Notes: generated from the letters alone by a model not told the origin. A stretch of DNA of 64,000 bases from Porticoccus hydrocarbonoclasticus MCTG13d (GCF_000744735.1 NZ_JQMM01000001.1:1860001-1924000), one strand, 5' to 3'. Numbered from the stretch's first letter, positions 10,281-20,370 are shown. Numbers and translations are program-made.

Positions 10281-11114
10281 ATGGCAGATACCACCTATAC
10301 CATCGACAATTTATGCTATCTGATGGAGCGACTTCGCAGGGCGGAAACCGGCTGTCCCTGGGACCTGAAACAGACTTTTAAAACCTTGGCTCCCTATACA
10401 CTGGAGGAAGCCTACGAAGTCATTGATGCCATAGAAAATGAGAATTACGGCCAGCTCAAAGAGGAATCAGGTGATTTGCTGTTCCAGGTCATTTTCTACG
10501 CCCAGTTGGGAAAAGAACAAAATCTGTTCGATTTTGAGGAGATCGTTTCACTATTGGTAAAAAAGCTCATCTCCCGTCATCCCCATGTTTTCCCTGAGGG
10601 TACTCTGACCAGTGAACGTCGACCGGGCCGAGCACAGCTCAATGAGCAATCCATCAAAGATAACTGGGAATCCATCAAACAAAGCGAGCGAAAAGAAAAA
10701 GGCCAGGCTTCAATCCTTGACGATATTCCTCTGGGTTTGCCAGCCTTGACTCGCGCAACAAAATTGCAAAAGAGGGCTGCCCGCCACGGTTTTGACTGGC
10801 CGGATATGCAGGGCGTTCTGGATAAGGTCCATGAAGAGACCCATGAGCTCAATGAGGCAATCACAGAGGGAGAAGTGGATGCCATTGAAGAAGAACTTGG
10901 CGATGTGTTATTTACAGTGGTCAACCTCTGCCGTCATCTGAAAGTTGACGCTGAAACCGCTCTGCGGAGCTCATCGGCGAAATTTGAGAGGCGTATCAAT
11001 CACATTGAGGAAAGATTGCATCATCAGGGTAAAAAGATGGTCGATATACCCATGGAACAACTCGACGAGTTTTGGACAGAAGCCAAGTTTTCAACCATGT
11101 CCAAACACCCGTAA
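10281..11114 (+). CDS. mazG: Nucleoside triphosphate pyrophosphohydrolase MazG
   Basis: Hydrolyses NTPs and dNTPs to NMPs plus pyrophosphate, as a house-cleaning and stringent-response modulator. There are two tandem MazG domains with acidic metal-binding helices: 'LEEAYEVIDAIE' plus 'EESGDLLFQ', then 'HEETHELNEAI' plus 'EEELGDVLFT'. The 277 residues are normal for the two-domain type. A GAGGG ribosome site overlaps the end of relA, so the pair is cotranscribed. Confidence 0.95.
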   Translation: MADTTYTIDNLCYLMERLRRAETGCPWDLKQTFKTLAPYTLEEAYEVIDAIENENYGQLKEESGDLLFQVIFYAQLGKEQNLFDFEEIVSLLVKKLISRHPHVFPEGTLTSERRPGRAQLNEQSIKDNWESIKQSERKEKGQASILDDIPLGLPALTRATKLQKRAARHGFDWPDMQGVLDKVHEETHELNEAITEGEVDAIEEELGDVLFTVVNLCRHLKVDAETALRSSSAKFERRINHIEERLHHQGKKMVDIPMEQLDEFWTEAKFSTMSKHP

Positions 11115-11185
11115 AAGCGCCGTCTAACTTGTGGTTGTGGTCGTTTCTGTGTAATGTTTGCGCCCTCAATTGCGAGTTTGGGTAA

Positions 11186-11887
<702 letters not shown>

Positions 11888-11906
11888 GCGCCGGCATCTG
11901 ATGCAG

Positions 11907-11935
11907 AATGGGCTCTTCTTGAGCCCATTTTTTTT
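11907..11935 (+). terminator. Rho-independent terminator after adk
   Basis: A nine-base stem AATGGGCTC / GAGCCCATT with a TTCTT loop runs into an uninterrupted T tract. It starts about 20 bases after the adk stop and separates adk from hemH. Confidence 0.9.
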
Positions 11936-11958
11936 ACCAGTTGAAAGTCTGGAGTCCA

Positions 11959-12945
11959 ATGAATAAAACGTCTGTCATTCTGGTTAATCTGGGCACACCG
12001 GATGAACCGACACCGGCCTCAATAGCCCGCTTCCTCAGGGCATTTTTATCCGATCCTAGAGTGGTTGAGGTGCCCAGACTGATTTGGTGGTTTCTACTCA
12101 GGCTTGTGATAATCCCCTTGCGGGCCAAAAGAGTTGCCCATGCATATCGCGAAATATGGTGGGAAGACGGCTCCCCCTTGCGTGTCATCAGCGGTCGCCA
12201 GGCTACCGACTTACAGGAGGTATTAACAGACCGTTACGGTGAAGAAGCGCCTGTCGTTGCGGAAGCCATGACCTATGGAAAACCAGCTCTCGATGAAACC
12301 ATTCAGCGTCTTGAAGAAAAAGGTATCGAGAAATTTTTAATCCTCCCTATGTATCCCCAATACTCGGGATCAACTTCAGGGGCGATCTACGACCAAGTGG
12401 CGCACATCATCCGGCGAAGCCGCAATATTCCAGACATGGCGGTAATAAAGTCCTTTCACGATGATATTGGCTATATTCAGTCAATCGCCGAAACGATTAA
12501 AGCCTATTGGGCAGAGCATGGACGCAATGAAAAACTTTTGATGTCTTTCCATGGCATCCCTCAGGATTACGTCGATAAAGGTGACCCCTACGACGAACAT
12601 TGTCGGGTAACCGCTCATGCTATTGCCAGTGCTCTTGGGCTGGCATCTTCTGAATGGTCGATGAGCTATCAGTCAAGATTTGGCCCAAAGAAATGGCTTC
12701 AACCCTATACCGATGAGAAACTTAAGCAATGGATCGAAGAGGGTATCAAGTCTGTGGACATTGTCAGCCCTGCATTTACTGCAGATTGTCTCGAAACCCT
12801 TGAAGAACTCAATATAAGTTACCGTGAACTGTTTTTTGAACAGGGGGGAGAAAAATATCATTACATCCCCTGCGTCAATAATACGCCGTTATTTATCAAA
12901 GCACTCGCCGAAATAACCGCAAAAAAACTGCTATTGGACCACTAA
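11959..12945 (+). CDS. hemH: Ferrochelatase
   Basis: Inserts Fe(II) into protoporphyrin IX, the last step of haem synthesis, at the inner membrane. Visible family features: N-terminal 'VILVNLGTPDEPTPASI', 'MYPQYSGSTSGA', the catalytic-His segment 'MSFHGIPQDYVDKGDPY' and 'SPAFTADCLETLEEL'. The ATG with GGAG five bases upstream gives 328 residues; an in-frame TTG 18 bases earlier is less likely. No C-terminal Fe-S cysteine cluster is apparent. Confidence 0.95.
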   Translation: MNKTSVILVNLGTPDEPTPASIARFLRAFLSDPRVVEVPRLIWWFLLRLVIIPLRAKRVAHAYREIWWEDGSPLRVISGRQATDLQEVLTDRYGEEAPVVAEAMTYGKPALDETIQRLEEKGIEKFLILPMYPQYSGSTSGAIYDQVAHIIRRSRNIPDMAVIKSFHDDIGYIQSIAETIKAYWAEHGRNEKLLMSFHGIPQDYVDKGDPYDEHCRVTAHAIASALGLASSEWSMSYQSRFGPKKWLQPYTDEKLKQWIEEGIKSVDIVSPAFTADCLETLEELNISYRELFFEQGGEKYHYIPCVNNTPLFIKALAEITAKKLLLDH

Positions 12946-12947
12946 AT

Positions 12948-12974
12948 TTCACAATTAATACCCCACTTTATAAT
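12948..12974 (+). promoter_or_regulatory. Candidate sigma-70 promoter of the AlgP-like gene
   Basis: A perfect TATAAT (12969-12974) lies 15-16 bases after a TTCACA/TTTCAC -35-like hexamer, just beyond the hemH stop. The -10 sits in one arm region of an inverted repeat CCACTTTA (12963-12970) / TAAAGTGG (12997-13004). The spacer is short, so this is only a candidate. Confidence 0.35.
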
Positions 12975-13089
12975 GAAAATAATAATTTCTCTGTTTTAAA
13001 GTGGAAATATTCTATTTTTTGAATAAACTTTAACCATCTTCTGTGTTCCCAGTAAAAACGTATCTCTTCCAATATCAAGGAGAAACACA

Positions 13090-14094
13090 ATGGCCAAAGC
13101 TCCCCAAAAGCGCACAGCCAAACCATCCCATAAAAAAACTGTACCGGTCTCTGCAAGAAAGGCTACATCTTCAGTAGTCAATAAAACAGCTGTCGCCCTG
13201 GAACGGAGCGAAAAGGAAATCAATGTACAAAAGAAAAAGGTTGCTGACGCAAAACAAAAGCTAACCGCTGCGAAAAACAGGGCCACTGGAAATATAACTA
13301 AAGCCTCTGAGTCGTTACTCAAAAAGCGTGCTCAAGAGGTCAGAACAAATATCAGTAAACTTAACAGCCTTATATCAAAAAACACACTGGCAAAAGCCGA
13401 ACTCAGGGCAGCAAAAATTCTGTCTCAAGTGTCAGAGGCAGAAGAGAAAGCCAGAGCCCGCATTATCGCAACAGAAAAAAAACTCGAACAGAAAACTGCT
13501 AACGATCTAGACAGGGCAGTGGCTCGCTATAAAAAGTCTTGGCTCAAAAAGCGCACCAGCACTATTGCCAGACAGGTCAAGAGAGTCGAAAAGAATGCTT
13601 TGACCCGAGTCAAAGCCATTGAAAAACGGCTGCACAAGCAGGCTACTGCTGTCATCAAGAATGCTGAACAAAAAATCAATTCTCGCAAGCAGGCTGTCAC
13701 AAAAACAGTTTCCACACGCGGCCCCGGTCGTCCACCAAAGAGCACGACAGCCGCGAAAATACCGGTTGTAAAATCAAGCACTCGCACCGCCAAAACCAGC
13801 CCAACAAAATCCAGGCAAGGCCCTGGTCGTCCCCCGGCAACAGGGACAGCAGCAAAGAAACCATCCAAGGCTAAAGCTGCAACTAAACAGTCCGTAACCA
13901 ATGCCGCAAACAAGGCGAAGACGCCCGCTAGAAAGCCCGCTGCGAAAGGCTCCACTGTTGCCCAATCCCGGCGCTCCAAAACCTCGGTATCGGCAAAAAA
14001 ACCAACTACACGGGCGGCATCTACGGCAAAGAAAAGTACCGCTGTGCCCACCAGCTCACCAGCCGGTAATAGACCGGAGACATCGTCGGAGTAA
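13090..14094 (+). CDS. AlgP/histone-H1-like Lys/Ala-rich DNA-binding protein with AT-hook-like motifs
   Basis: Very basic, low-complexity protein of 334 residues. Residues 40-200 are a K/A/E-rich, probably helical or coiled-coil region. Residues 205-334 are a disordered K/A/P/T/S tail with two 'GPGRPP' motifs (211-216 and 244-249) flanked by basic residues, resembling AT-hook cores, and several AAKKP/ARKPA repeats like those of Pseudomonas AlgP and eukaryotic H1 tails. The inferred role is nucleoid or transcription modulation; no target is visible. An AAGGAGA site lies seven bases before the ATG. It stands alone between hemH and tsaB. Confidence 0.75.
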   Translation: MAKAPQKRTAKPSHKKTVPVSARKATSSVVNKTAVALERSEKEINVQKKKVADAKQKLTAAKNRATGNITKASESLLKKRAQEVRTNISKLNSLISKNTLAKAELRAAKILSQVSEAEEKARARIIATEKKLEQKTANDLDRAVARYKKSWLKKRTSTIARQVKRVEKNALTRVKAIEKRLHKQATAVIKNAEQKINSRKQAVTKTVSTRGPGRPPKSTTAAKIPVVKSSTRTAKTSPTKSRQGPGRPPATGTAAKKPSKAKAATKQSVTNAANKAKTPARKPAAKGSTVAQSRRSKTSVSAKKPTTRAASTAKKSTAVPTSSPAGNRPETSSE

Positions 14095-14158
14095 CTGCTT
14101 ATTTCTGACGGTCTAAACCGCTCCCAATCAAACTCCGTTCTTCAAACCAAACAGGTTA

Positions 14159-14187
14159 CAATTCCCCCCCGATTCAAGGGGGGATTG
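14159..14187 (+). promoter_or_regulatory. C7/G6 hairpin overlapping the tsaB ribosome binding site
   Basis: CAAT-T-CCCCCC at 14159-14169 pairs with GGGGGG-ATTG at 14178-14187 across a seven- to eight-base loop. The G-run is the only plausible Shine-Dalgarno for the GTG at 14194. There is no T-run, so it does not look like a terminator; it could restrict tsaB translation. Confidence 0.5.
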
Positions 14188-14193
14188 TTTGCT

Positions 14194-14913
14194 GTGAAAA
14201 AAGTCTTAGCCATTGATACGACGACCCAGGCATGCTCTGTAGCACTGTCGCTAGGGAACAGTGTAAGCAGTCGTTTTCAGCTTGCCAGCCGTGAGCACAC
14301 CCGCCTGTTATTACCAATGGTAAATGAGCTGCTGACAGAGGCTGGAGTGAAGTTAAGCGAACTCGATGCGCTCGCATTTACCCAGGGGCCGGGCTCATTC
14401 ACGGGTATCCGGATTGGCTTCAGTGTCGTACAGGGTCTGGCCCTTGGTGGCGACCTTCCTGTATTGCCCGTGTCCAGTCTGGAAACCCTGGCTCATACAG
14501 CCTGTAGAAAATTAATTATCGAGGATAATTATCGGCTTTTGCCGATGTTTGATGCCCGAATGGATGAAGTTTACTGGTCGGCATTTGAATGGAATGGCGT
14601 CGGGTTAACCCGTCTGACCCAGGATAACCTTTCTGCTCCTGAAACAATAATACTCCCTCACAGCGATCTGCCTCTTGCGGTGATAGGTGACGGCTGGCAC
14701 TACTCCGAACGGATTGATTTATTTTCCACCATAGAGGTTTCGACACTACTGCCCGATGCTCGAGATGTGTTGACTATTGCCGTACCAGAAATTGAGAACG
14801 GTGCTTTAATGGCCATAGACGAGGTGCAACCGCTCTACCTCAGGGATAAAGTTTCCTGGCAAAAACGAAAACGATTACGAGAAAATAACCTCATAAGCAA
14901 TACAGGGATCTAG
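14194..14913 (+). CDS. tsaB: TsaB, tRNA t6A37 threonylcarbamoyltransferase complex subunit
   Basis: Non-catalytic ASKHA-fold partner of TsaD and TsaE in making t6A at position 37 of ANN-decoding tRNAs. It opens with 'KKVLAIDTTTQACSVAL', followed by 'LPMVNELLTEAG' and 'FTQGPGSFTGIRIGFSVVQG', the strongest family signature. The GTG at 14194 lies ten bases after a G-run; an in-frame TTG at 14185 has no room for a ribosome site. The 239 residues are typical. uppP follows after four bases. Confidence 0.93.
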   Translation: MKKVLAIDTTTQACSVALSLGNSVSSRFQLASREHTRLLLPMVNELLTEAGVKLSELDALAFTQGPGSFTGIRIGFSVVQGLALGGDLPVLPVSSLETLAHTACRKLIIEDNYRLLPMFDARMDEVYWSAFEWNGVGLTRLTQDNLSAPETIILPHSDLPLAVIGDGWHYSERIDLFSTIEVSTLLPDARDVLTIAVPEIENGALMAIDEVQPLYLRDKVSWQKRKRLRENNLISNTGI

Positions 14914-14917
14914 ATAC

Positions 14918-15718
14918 GTGGATTATCTACAGATTTTTTTTCTGGCTATTGTCCAAGGATTGACCGAATTTTTGCCCATTTCAAGCTCTGCGCATCTTAT
15001 TTTGCCCTCAGCCATACTGGGCTGGACAGACCAGGGGTTGGCATTTGATGTCGCCGTCCATGTCGGCTCCCTGACCGCTGTACTCTGGTACTTTCGCCAT
15101 GACGTTCAGCAGGTGGTGGTGCATTGGTGCCAGAGCGTGACTGGCGGCAAAGCTACGCCTGAGAGCCGATTGGGCTGGCTGCTTATTCTCGCAACTATTC
15201 CCGCTGGTCTGGCGGGATTGCTGCTGGGTGATTTTATTGAAAGCCAGCTGCGCTCAATTGCAGTGATTGCCACGACAACCATCCTGTTTGGTTTGCTCCT
15301 GGGAGTGTCTGATTTCTGGGGACGTCGCGTAAAAACGCTTCATCAAATCACCTGGCACTCAGCACTTCTCATCGGGTTGGCACAGGCATTGGCTTTGGTT
15401 CCCGGAACATCAAGATCAGGGATTACCATGACGGCTGCTCTGGCTCTGGGTTTTACGAGGGAGTCGGCCGCCCGCTTTTCTTTCCTGATGGCAATTCCCG
15501 TCATTATTCTCAGTGGTGGTTATAAGTGTGCTCAACTGATGCAACTTCCACAGGTTCCATGGAGTGATATTGTGCTCGGTGCAGTACTATCTTGCATGGC
15601 AGCCTACCTCTGTATCCGTGTATTTCTTATCTGGATCACCCGAATTGGGATGATGCCTTTTGTCATCTACCGATTATTATTGGGTGCTTTGCTGATTGCC
15701 ATTCTTGTTAATAGCTAA
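14918..15718 (+). CDS. uppP: Undecaprenyl-diphosphatase UppP/BacA
   Basis: Polytopic inner-membrane enzyme that dephosphorylates undecaprenyl pyrophosphate to recycle the lipid carrier for peptidoglycan; it confers bacitracin tolerance. The two active-site motifs are visible: 'GLTEFLPISSSAHL' (about residues 14-27) and 'PGTSRSGITMTAAL' in the second half. About eight hydrophobic segments; 266 residues is normal. GTG start, four bases after tsaB. Confidence 0.95.
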   Translation: MDYLQIFFLAIVQGLTEFLPISSSAHLILPSAILGWTDQGLAFDVAVHVGSLTAVLWYFRHDVQQVVVHWCQSVTGGKATPESRLGWLLILATIPAGLAGLLLGDFIESQLRSIAVIATTTILFGLLLGVSDFWGRRVKTLHQITWHSALLIGLAQALALVPGTSRSGITMTAALALGFTRESAARFSFLMAIPVIILSGGYKCAQLMQLPQVPWSDIVLGAVLSCMAAYLCIRVFLIWITRIGMMPFVIYRLLLGALLIAILVNS

Positions 15719-15738
15719 AGCTCGTGGAGGCATCGCTT

Positions 15739-16626
15739 ATGAAAAATATTGCTTTCATTGGTCTCGGCGTTATGGGTTTCCCGATGGCAGGCCATTTAAG
15801 CAGGGCTGGCTTTTCAGTTTGTGTTTATAACCGCACACAACAAAAAGCAGCTCAATGGCTGGAGGAGTACACCGGTTTTTCAGCACCAACTCCAGCAGCA
15901 GCTGTAAAAAAAGCCGATATTGTCTTTACCTGCGTCGGTAATGACGATTCTTTGCAGGAAGTTCTGCTGGGTGACTCGGGTGGTTTTAACGGGGCTTCTC
16001 GCGGGACAATCTTTGTTGATCACACCACTGTATCGGCTAAAGTCAGTCGAGAGCTCGCCAGGGAGGCCAGCAGACACAAAATGGCTTATCTGGATGCCCC
16101 GGTGTCCGGTGGACAGCAGGGGGCTGAGCGCGGTTCCCTGACAGTCATGGTCGGTGGGGAGAAAGCAGCTTTTCAGCAGGCAACACCAATTATCAATCAT
16201 TATGCCAGCAAGGTGTCTCTGATGGGTCCCGTCGGGTCCGGACAGCTCTGTAAAATGGCGAATCAAATCTGTGTAGCGGGTGTTATTGAATCACTTGCCG
16301 AAGGGCTGTTTTTTGCCCGTCAGGCAGGGCTTGACCCCAGCCAGGTCATTCAGGTTATTTCCAGGGGGGCGGCACAATCCTGGCAAATGGAAAACCGCTA
16401 TCAAACCATGTTGGCGGGTGAGTACAATCACGGTTTTGCAGTGGACTGGATGTGTAAAGATCTGGCTATTGTGTTGGAAGAAGCTCAGCGCAATGGTAGT
16501 AACCTTCCCGCCACGAAACTGATCAGTAAATTTTACCGGGAAGTCCAGTTAATGGGTGGCGGGCAATGGGACACATCGAGCCTGTTAGCCAGGCTCGAAA
16601 ACGCAGAAAATGAGGTTAGTAGTTAG
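15739..16626 (+). CDS. Beta-hydroxyacid dehydrogenase (3-hydroxyisobutyrate / tartronate-semialdehyde reductase family)
   Basis: NAD(P)-dependent oxidoreductase of about 295 residues. The N-terminal Rossmann motif is 'GLGVMGFPMAGHL', the substrate motif 'DAPVSGGQQGAERGSL' is at about 119-134, and the catalytic lysine is K172 in 'GSGQLCKMANQ'. The ATG at 15739 has GGAGG eight bases upstream, so the in-frame GTG at 15724 is rejected. Substrate could be 3-hydroxyisobutyrate, tartronate semialdehyde or glyoxylate/succinic semialdehyde; neighbours do not decide. Confidence 0.85.
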   Translation: MKNIAFIGLGVMGFPMAGHLSRAGFSVCVYNRTQQKAAQWLEEYTGFSAPTPAAAVKKADIVFTCVGNDDSLQEVLLGDSGGFNGASRGTIFVDHTTVSAKVSRELAREASRHKMAYLDAPVSGGQQGAERGSLTVMVGGEKAAFQQATPIINHYASKVSLMGPVGSGQLCKMANQICVAGVIESLAEGLFFARQAGLDPSQVIQVISRGAAQSWQMENRYQTMLAGEYNHGFAVDWMCKDLAIVLEEAQRNGSNLPATKLISKFYREVQLMGGGQWDTSSLLARLENAENEVSS

Positions 16627-16632
16627 TCCATT

Positions 16633-17946
16633 ATGAACAAGCAACCTTATAACCAGCAGTTGCTGGATTTTATTTATCAATCTCCAACGCCGTTTCACGC
16701 TGTCAAAAATATGCGCGAGATACTGGAAGCCGGCGGATTTACCCGGCTCCCTGAAGAAACTGATTGGGATATACAACCGGGTGGCCGCTACTACACCGTT
16801 CGCAACGGCTCGTCTCTTATCGCCTTTATCGCAGGACACCAGTCCGCTCTGGAGTCAGGGATACGCCTGGTGGGCGCCCACACGGACAGTCCCTGCCTTA
16901 AAGTGAAACCAAAACCGGAGCTGAACCGTCAGGGCTATTTTCAATTGGGTGTCGAAGTTTATGGTGGAGCGCTTCTCAATCCCTGGTTTGACCGTGATCT
17001 CAGTATAGCCGGGCGCCTGGTGTTCGATAGCGGAGAGGGCTCGTTAGACCAGACACTGATCGACCTGAAAAGACCTGTGGCAGTCATCCCTAGCCTCGCT
17101 ATACACCTGGACCGGGATGCGAACAATGAGCGCAAGGTGAATCCACAAACGGATATTCCACCCCTGTTATTCAGGGATCCGGACAAATCGGTGACAGATT
17201 TCTTCAAATTCCTGGCAAAAGAACTCTCCTCATCGGGTGATTTACCGGAAAAAGCCAGAATTCTCGATCACGAACTTTACCTCTATGATTGTCAGAAGCC
17301 GGCCCTGACCGGTATGCAGAGTGAGTTTATCTCCGGCGCCAGGCTGGATAACCTGTTGAGTTGTTTTACTGGTGTCCAGGCGCTGCTGGAAGCTGGTGAT
17401 CAGGTTTCCTGCATGCTGGTTTGTAATGACCACGAAGAGGTCGGCAGCACCTCCGCCTGCGGTGCAAACGGCCCGATGCTGCAGTCAGTGTTACAACGTC
17501 TTTACCCGGATCCGGGGTTGCTTACCCGAGTAATGCGCCAGTCATTACTGGTATCGGCAGACAACGCCCACGGCATTCACCCAAACTTCGCGGATCGTCA
17601 CGACAGTAATCATGGGCCACGCTTAAACGAAGGGCCGGTCATCAAGATAAATGCCAACCAGCGTTATGCCACCAATAGCATCAGCGCCGCGATGTTTCGT
17701 CACCTCTGTGAAAAGGAGGGCGTGGCAGTGCAGACGTTTGTTAACCGGACTGATTTAAGCTGCGGAAGCACCATCGGGCCGATTACTGCTGCGATGATTG
17801 GCGTTCAAACACTGGATGTCGGTGTGCCTACGTTTGCGATGCACTCTATCCGCGAAATGGCTGGTGCGGATGACGCCTTCAATTTATACCGGGCACTAAG
17901 GGCATTCTATAACCATCAACCAACACTAATGATACAAGAAGCCTGA
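16633..17946 (+). CDS. apeB: M18 family aminopeptidase
   Basis: Zinc aminopeptidase that removes acidic or other N-terminal residues in the cytosol. Metal-binding segments: 'VGAHTDSPCLKVKP', 'SGARLDNLLSCFTG', 'DHEEVGSTSACGA' and the C-terminal 'MHSIREMAGADDAF'. 437 residues, the usual length. It lies six bases after the dehydrogenase gene, suggesting cotranscription. Confidence 0.93.
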   Translation: MNKQPYNQQLLDFIYQSPTPFHAVKNMREILEAGGFTRLPEETDWDIQPGGRYYTVRNGSSLIAFIAGHQSALESGIRLVGAHTDSPCLKVKPKPELNRQGYFQLGVEVYGGALLNPWFDRDLSIAGRLVFDSGEGSLDQTLIDLKRPVAVIPSLAIHLDRDANNERKVNPQTDIPPLLFRDPDKSVTDFFKFLAKELSSSGDLPEKARILDHELYLYDCQKPALTGMQSEFISGARLDNLLSCFTGVQALLEAGDQVSCMLVCNDHEEVGSTSACGANGPMLQSVLQRLYPDPGLLTRVMRQSLLVSADNAHGIHPNFADRHDSNHGPRLNEGPVIKINANQRYATNSISAAMFRHLCEKEGVAVQTFVNRTDLSCGSTIGPITAAMIGVQTLDVGVPTFAMHSIREMAGADDAFNLYRALRAFYNHQPTLMIQEA

Positions 17947-18019
17947 ATACAGACTTTATTCAAGCTCTGAAATCCGTATGATGTGGACCACAATCGAGAC
18001 TGGACCAAAGAACCTAATC

Positions 18020-19051
18020 ATGAGTCAACATCGAGCTTCAGCCGTTGAAAAAAATACTATTTTAACGGGTATTACGACCACAGGAACGCCGCATCTGGGC
18101 AACTATGTGGGCGCAATTCGTCCAGCCATTGAGGCCAGCCAAAAACCTGACATCAATGCCTACTATTTTCTCGCGGATTATCACGCACTGATTAAATGCC
18201 AGGATCCCGCCATGGTCCACCAGTCGAGCAGAGAAATTGCTGCCACATGGTTGGCTCTAGGCCTCAATACTGACAATGTTGTATTTTATCGACAGTCAGA
18301 CGTTCCCGAAATTACTCAGCTTATGTGGTTTCTGAGCTGTGTTGCCGCGAAGGGACTAATGAACCGTGCCCATGCCTACAAGGATTCTGTTCAAAAAAAC
18401 CAGGAAGCTGGGGAGGACCAGGATTATGGTATTACCATGGGCCTTTTTTCCTATCCGGTACTCATGGCTGCCGATATCCTCATGTTCAACGCCACTAGGG
18501 TACCGGTGGGCCGGGATCAGATTCAGCATATTGAGATGGCCCGGGATATTGCACAGCGTTTTAACCATGTATACGGCGAGCACTTCACCTTGCCGGAAGC
18601 CGTAATCGATGACCATGTTGCTGTATTACAAGGGTTGGATGGGCGAAAAATGAGTAAAAGCTACGGCAATACTATTCCGCTGTTTCTGCCTGAAAAACAG
18701 CTCAGGAAACACATCAACAAAATCAAGACCAACCTGTTGGAACCCGGCGAGCCCAAAGACCCAGACACCTCCACTGTATTTCAAATCTGGCGGGCATTTG
18801 CCAGCAACGAGCAAACCGCCGCAATGCGTCGTGAATTTGAGAACGGTATCGCCTGGGGGGAAGCCAAAAAGCAACTGTTTGAGTTGATTGAAGCCGAGCT
18901 GCGAGAGCCACGGCAACGCTATTATGAACTACTCGAAAGCCCATCTCACATAGAGAACATGCTCAATGAAGGAGCAGAGAAAGCAAGAGCGGTAAGTGTC
19001 CCATTTATGGCTAAACTTAACCGGGCCGTCGGCCTACATTCTCTGTCCTGA
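18020..19051 (+). CDS. trpS: Tryptophanyl-tRNA synthetase
   Basis: Class I aminoacyl-tRNA synthetase charging tRNA-Trp. The HIGH-equivalent is 'GTPHLGNYVGAI' and the KMSKS loop is 'GRKMSKSYGN', with 'AADILMFNATRVPVGRDQIQH' region residues between them. I prefer the ATG at 18020 (MSQHRAS, about 343 residues) to the upstream in-frame ATG at 17978, but neither has a clear ribosome site. It is convergent with bioA; only 23 bases separate the stops and no terminator is seen there. Confidence 0.94.
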   Translation: MSQHRASAVEKNTILTGITTTGTPHLGNYVGAIRPAIEASQKPDINAYYFLADYHALIKCQDPAMVHQSSREIAATWLALGLNTDNVVFYRQSDVPEITQLMWFLSCVAAKGLMNRAHAYKDSVQKNQEAGEDQDYGITMGLFSYPVLMAADILMFNATRVPVGRDQIQHIEMARDIAQRFNHVYGEHFTLPEAVIDDHVAVLQGLDGRKMSKSYGNTIPLFLPEKQLRKHINKIKTNLLEPGEPKDPDTSTVFQIWRAFASNEQTAAMRREFENGIAWGEAKKQLFELIEAELREPRQRYYELLESPSHIENMLNEGAEKARAVSVPFMAKLNRAVGLHSLS

Positions 19052-19074
19052 AAGGTTTTAGTGCTCACCCTCGC

Positions 19075-20370
19075 TCAGTGTGCAACACCTTTCAAAACCT
19101 CAACCAACGCACTGGTCAGGAATGACAAATCGGTTTTGCTGATAATGTAAGGGGGCATGACATACACGAGCTTCCCGAAAGGTCGAACCCAAACACCCTT
19201 ATCGACAAATTGTTTCTGAATGATCGGCAGGTTAACCGGATTCTTCATCTCAATGACACCGATACCCCCAAGTACGCGCACGTCTTTTACATGGTTATAA
19301 TCTTTGGCTGGAGCCAGCTCTGCAGTCAACTGCTGCTCGATATTCATAACACGGGTCGACCAATCTGAAGTAAGTAGCAGTTCAATACTTGCATTGGCCA
19401 CGGCACAAGCCAGAGGATTAGCCATAAATGTTGGGCCGTGCATAAATACGCCCGCTTCACCAAGACAAATACCATTGCTGACTTTCTCCGTACACAACGT
19501 AGCAGCGAGCGTCATGTAGCCGCCCGTCAGCGCTTTGCCCAGACACATGATATCCGGCGAGATCCCGGCCCATTCAGTGGCAAAAAGCTTTCCTGTGCGA
19601 CCGAAACCCGTGGCTATTTCATCAATAATTAACAACACGCCATACTGATCACACAATTCACGAACACGCTTCAGAAACATCGGCGAATAAAAACGCATGC
19701 CCCCCGCACCCTGAACCACAGGTTCCAGTATTACGGCAGCGATTTCATCGGCATGAGCGCTGATAGTTTGTTTGAAGTCGAGGATGAAATCCTCATTCCA
19801 GGCAGCATCAAAGCCGCAACGGGGAGATTCTGAAAAAAACTGGGGTGTCAGAACGTCGCGAAACAGGTGGTGCATACCTGTAACTGGATCACATACGGAC
19901 ATGGCGCCGAAGGTATCACCGTGATAACCACGTTTAAGACTCAAGAAACGCGATTTATCTTTTTCTCCCCGTGACTGCCAATATTGGAGAGCCATTTTCA
20001 TGCCTACCTCTATACTGACAGACCCTGAGTCCGATAAAAAAACCTTGTCCAGTCCGGCCGGGGTGATCTCGGTTAATGTCTGTGCGAGCTTCGCTGCTGG
20101 CTCGTGGGTAATACCACCAAACATTACGTGGGACATTTTACTGATCTGGGCGGTTATAGCTGCATTAAGAGCAGGGTGGTTGTAGCCATGGATTGTGCTC
20201 CACCACGATGACATGCCGTCAATTAGCACTTGCCCATCGGACAGGTATAGTCTGACACCATCGGCGCTGGCCACAGGATAAACCGGTGCAGGATCCATAA
20301 AAGACGAATAGGGATGCCAAATGTGATTTTTATCTATGGCCAATATTTGAGACGCATTCAAGTGTTTCAT
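19075..20370 (-). CDS. bioA: Adenosylmethionine-8-amino-7-oxononanoate aminotransferase
   Basis: PLP enzyme converting KAPA to DAPA with S-adenosylmethionine as amino donor in biotin synthesis. Recognisable: 'HIWHPYSSFMDPAP', 'GMSSWWSTIHGYNHP', 'HGDTFGAMSVCDP', 'IIDEIATGFGRTG' and the PLP-lysine segment 'CLGKALTGGYM'. The ATG at 20370 gives 431 residues, close to E. coli; a GTG five codons earlier is possible. No other bio genes are in the window. Confidence 0.94.
   Translation of the reverse strand: MKHLNASQILAIDKNHIWHPYSSFMDPAPVYPVASADGVRLYLSDGQVLIDGMSSWWSTIHGYNHPALNAAITAQISKMSHVMFGGITHEPAAKLAQTLTEITPAGLDKVFLSDSGSVSIEVGMKMALQYWQSRGEKDKSRFLSLKRGYHGDTFGAMSVCDPVTGMHHLFRDVLTPQFFSESPRCGFDAAWNEDFILDFKQTISAHADEIAAVILEPVVQGAGGMRFYSPMFLKRVRELCDQYGVLLIIDEIATGFGRTGKLFATEWAGISPDIMCLGKALTGGYMTLAATLCTEKVSNGICLGEAGVFMHGPTFMANPLACAVANASIELLLTSDWSTRVMNIEQQLTAELAPAKDYNHVKDVRVLGGIGVIEMKNPVNLPIIQKQFVDKGVWVRPFGKLVYVMPPYIISKTDLSFLTSALVEVLKGVAH

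Noticed and set aside
13720-13850. CRISPR-like or tandem DNA repeat around the GPGRPP codons
   Set aside because: Only two protein-level motif copies with diverged DNA; not a repeat array.
13527-14051. Leftward 174-codon frame opposite the AlgP-like gene
   Set aside because: Results from Lys/Ala-rich codons read backwards; no family resemblance.
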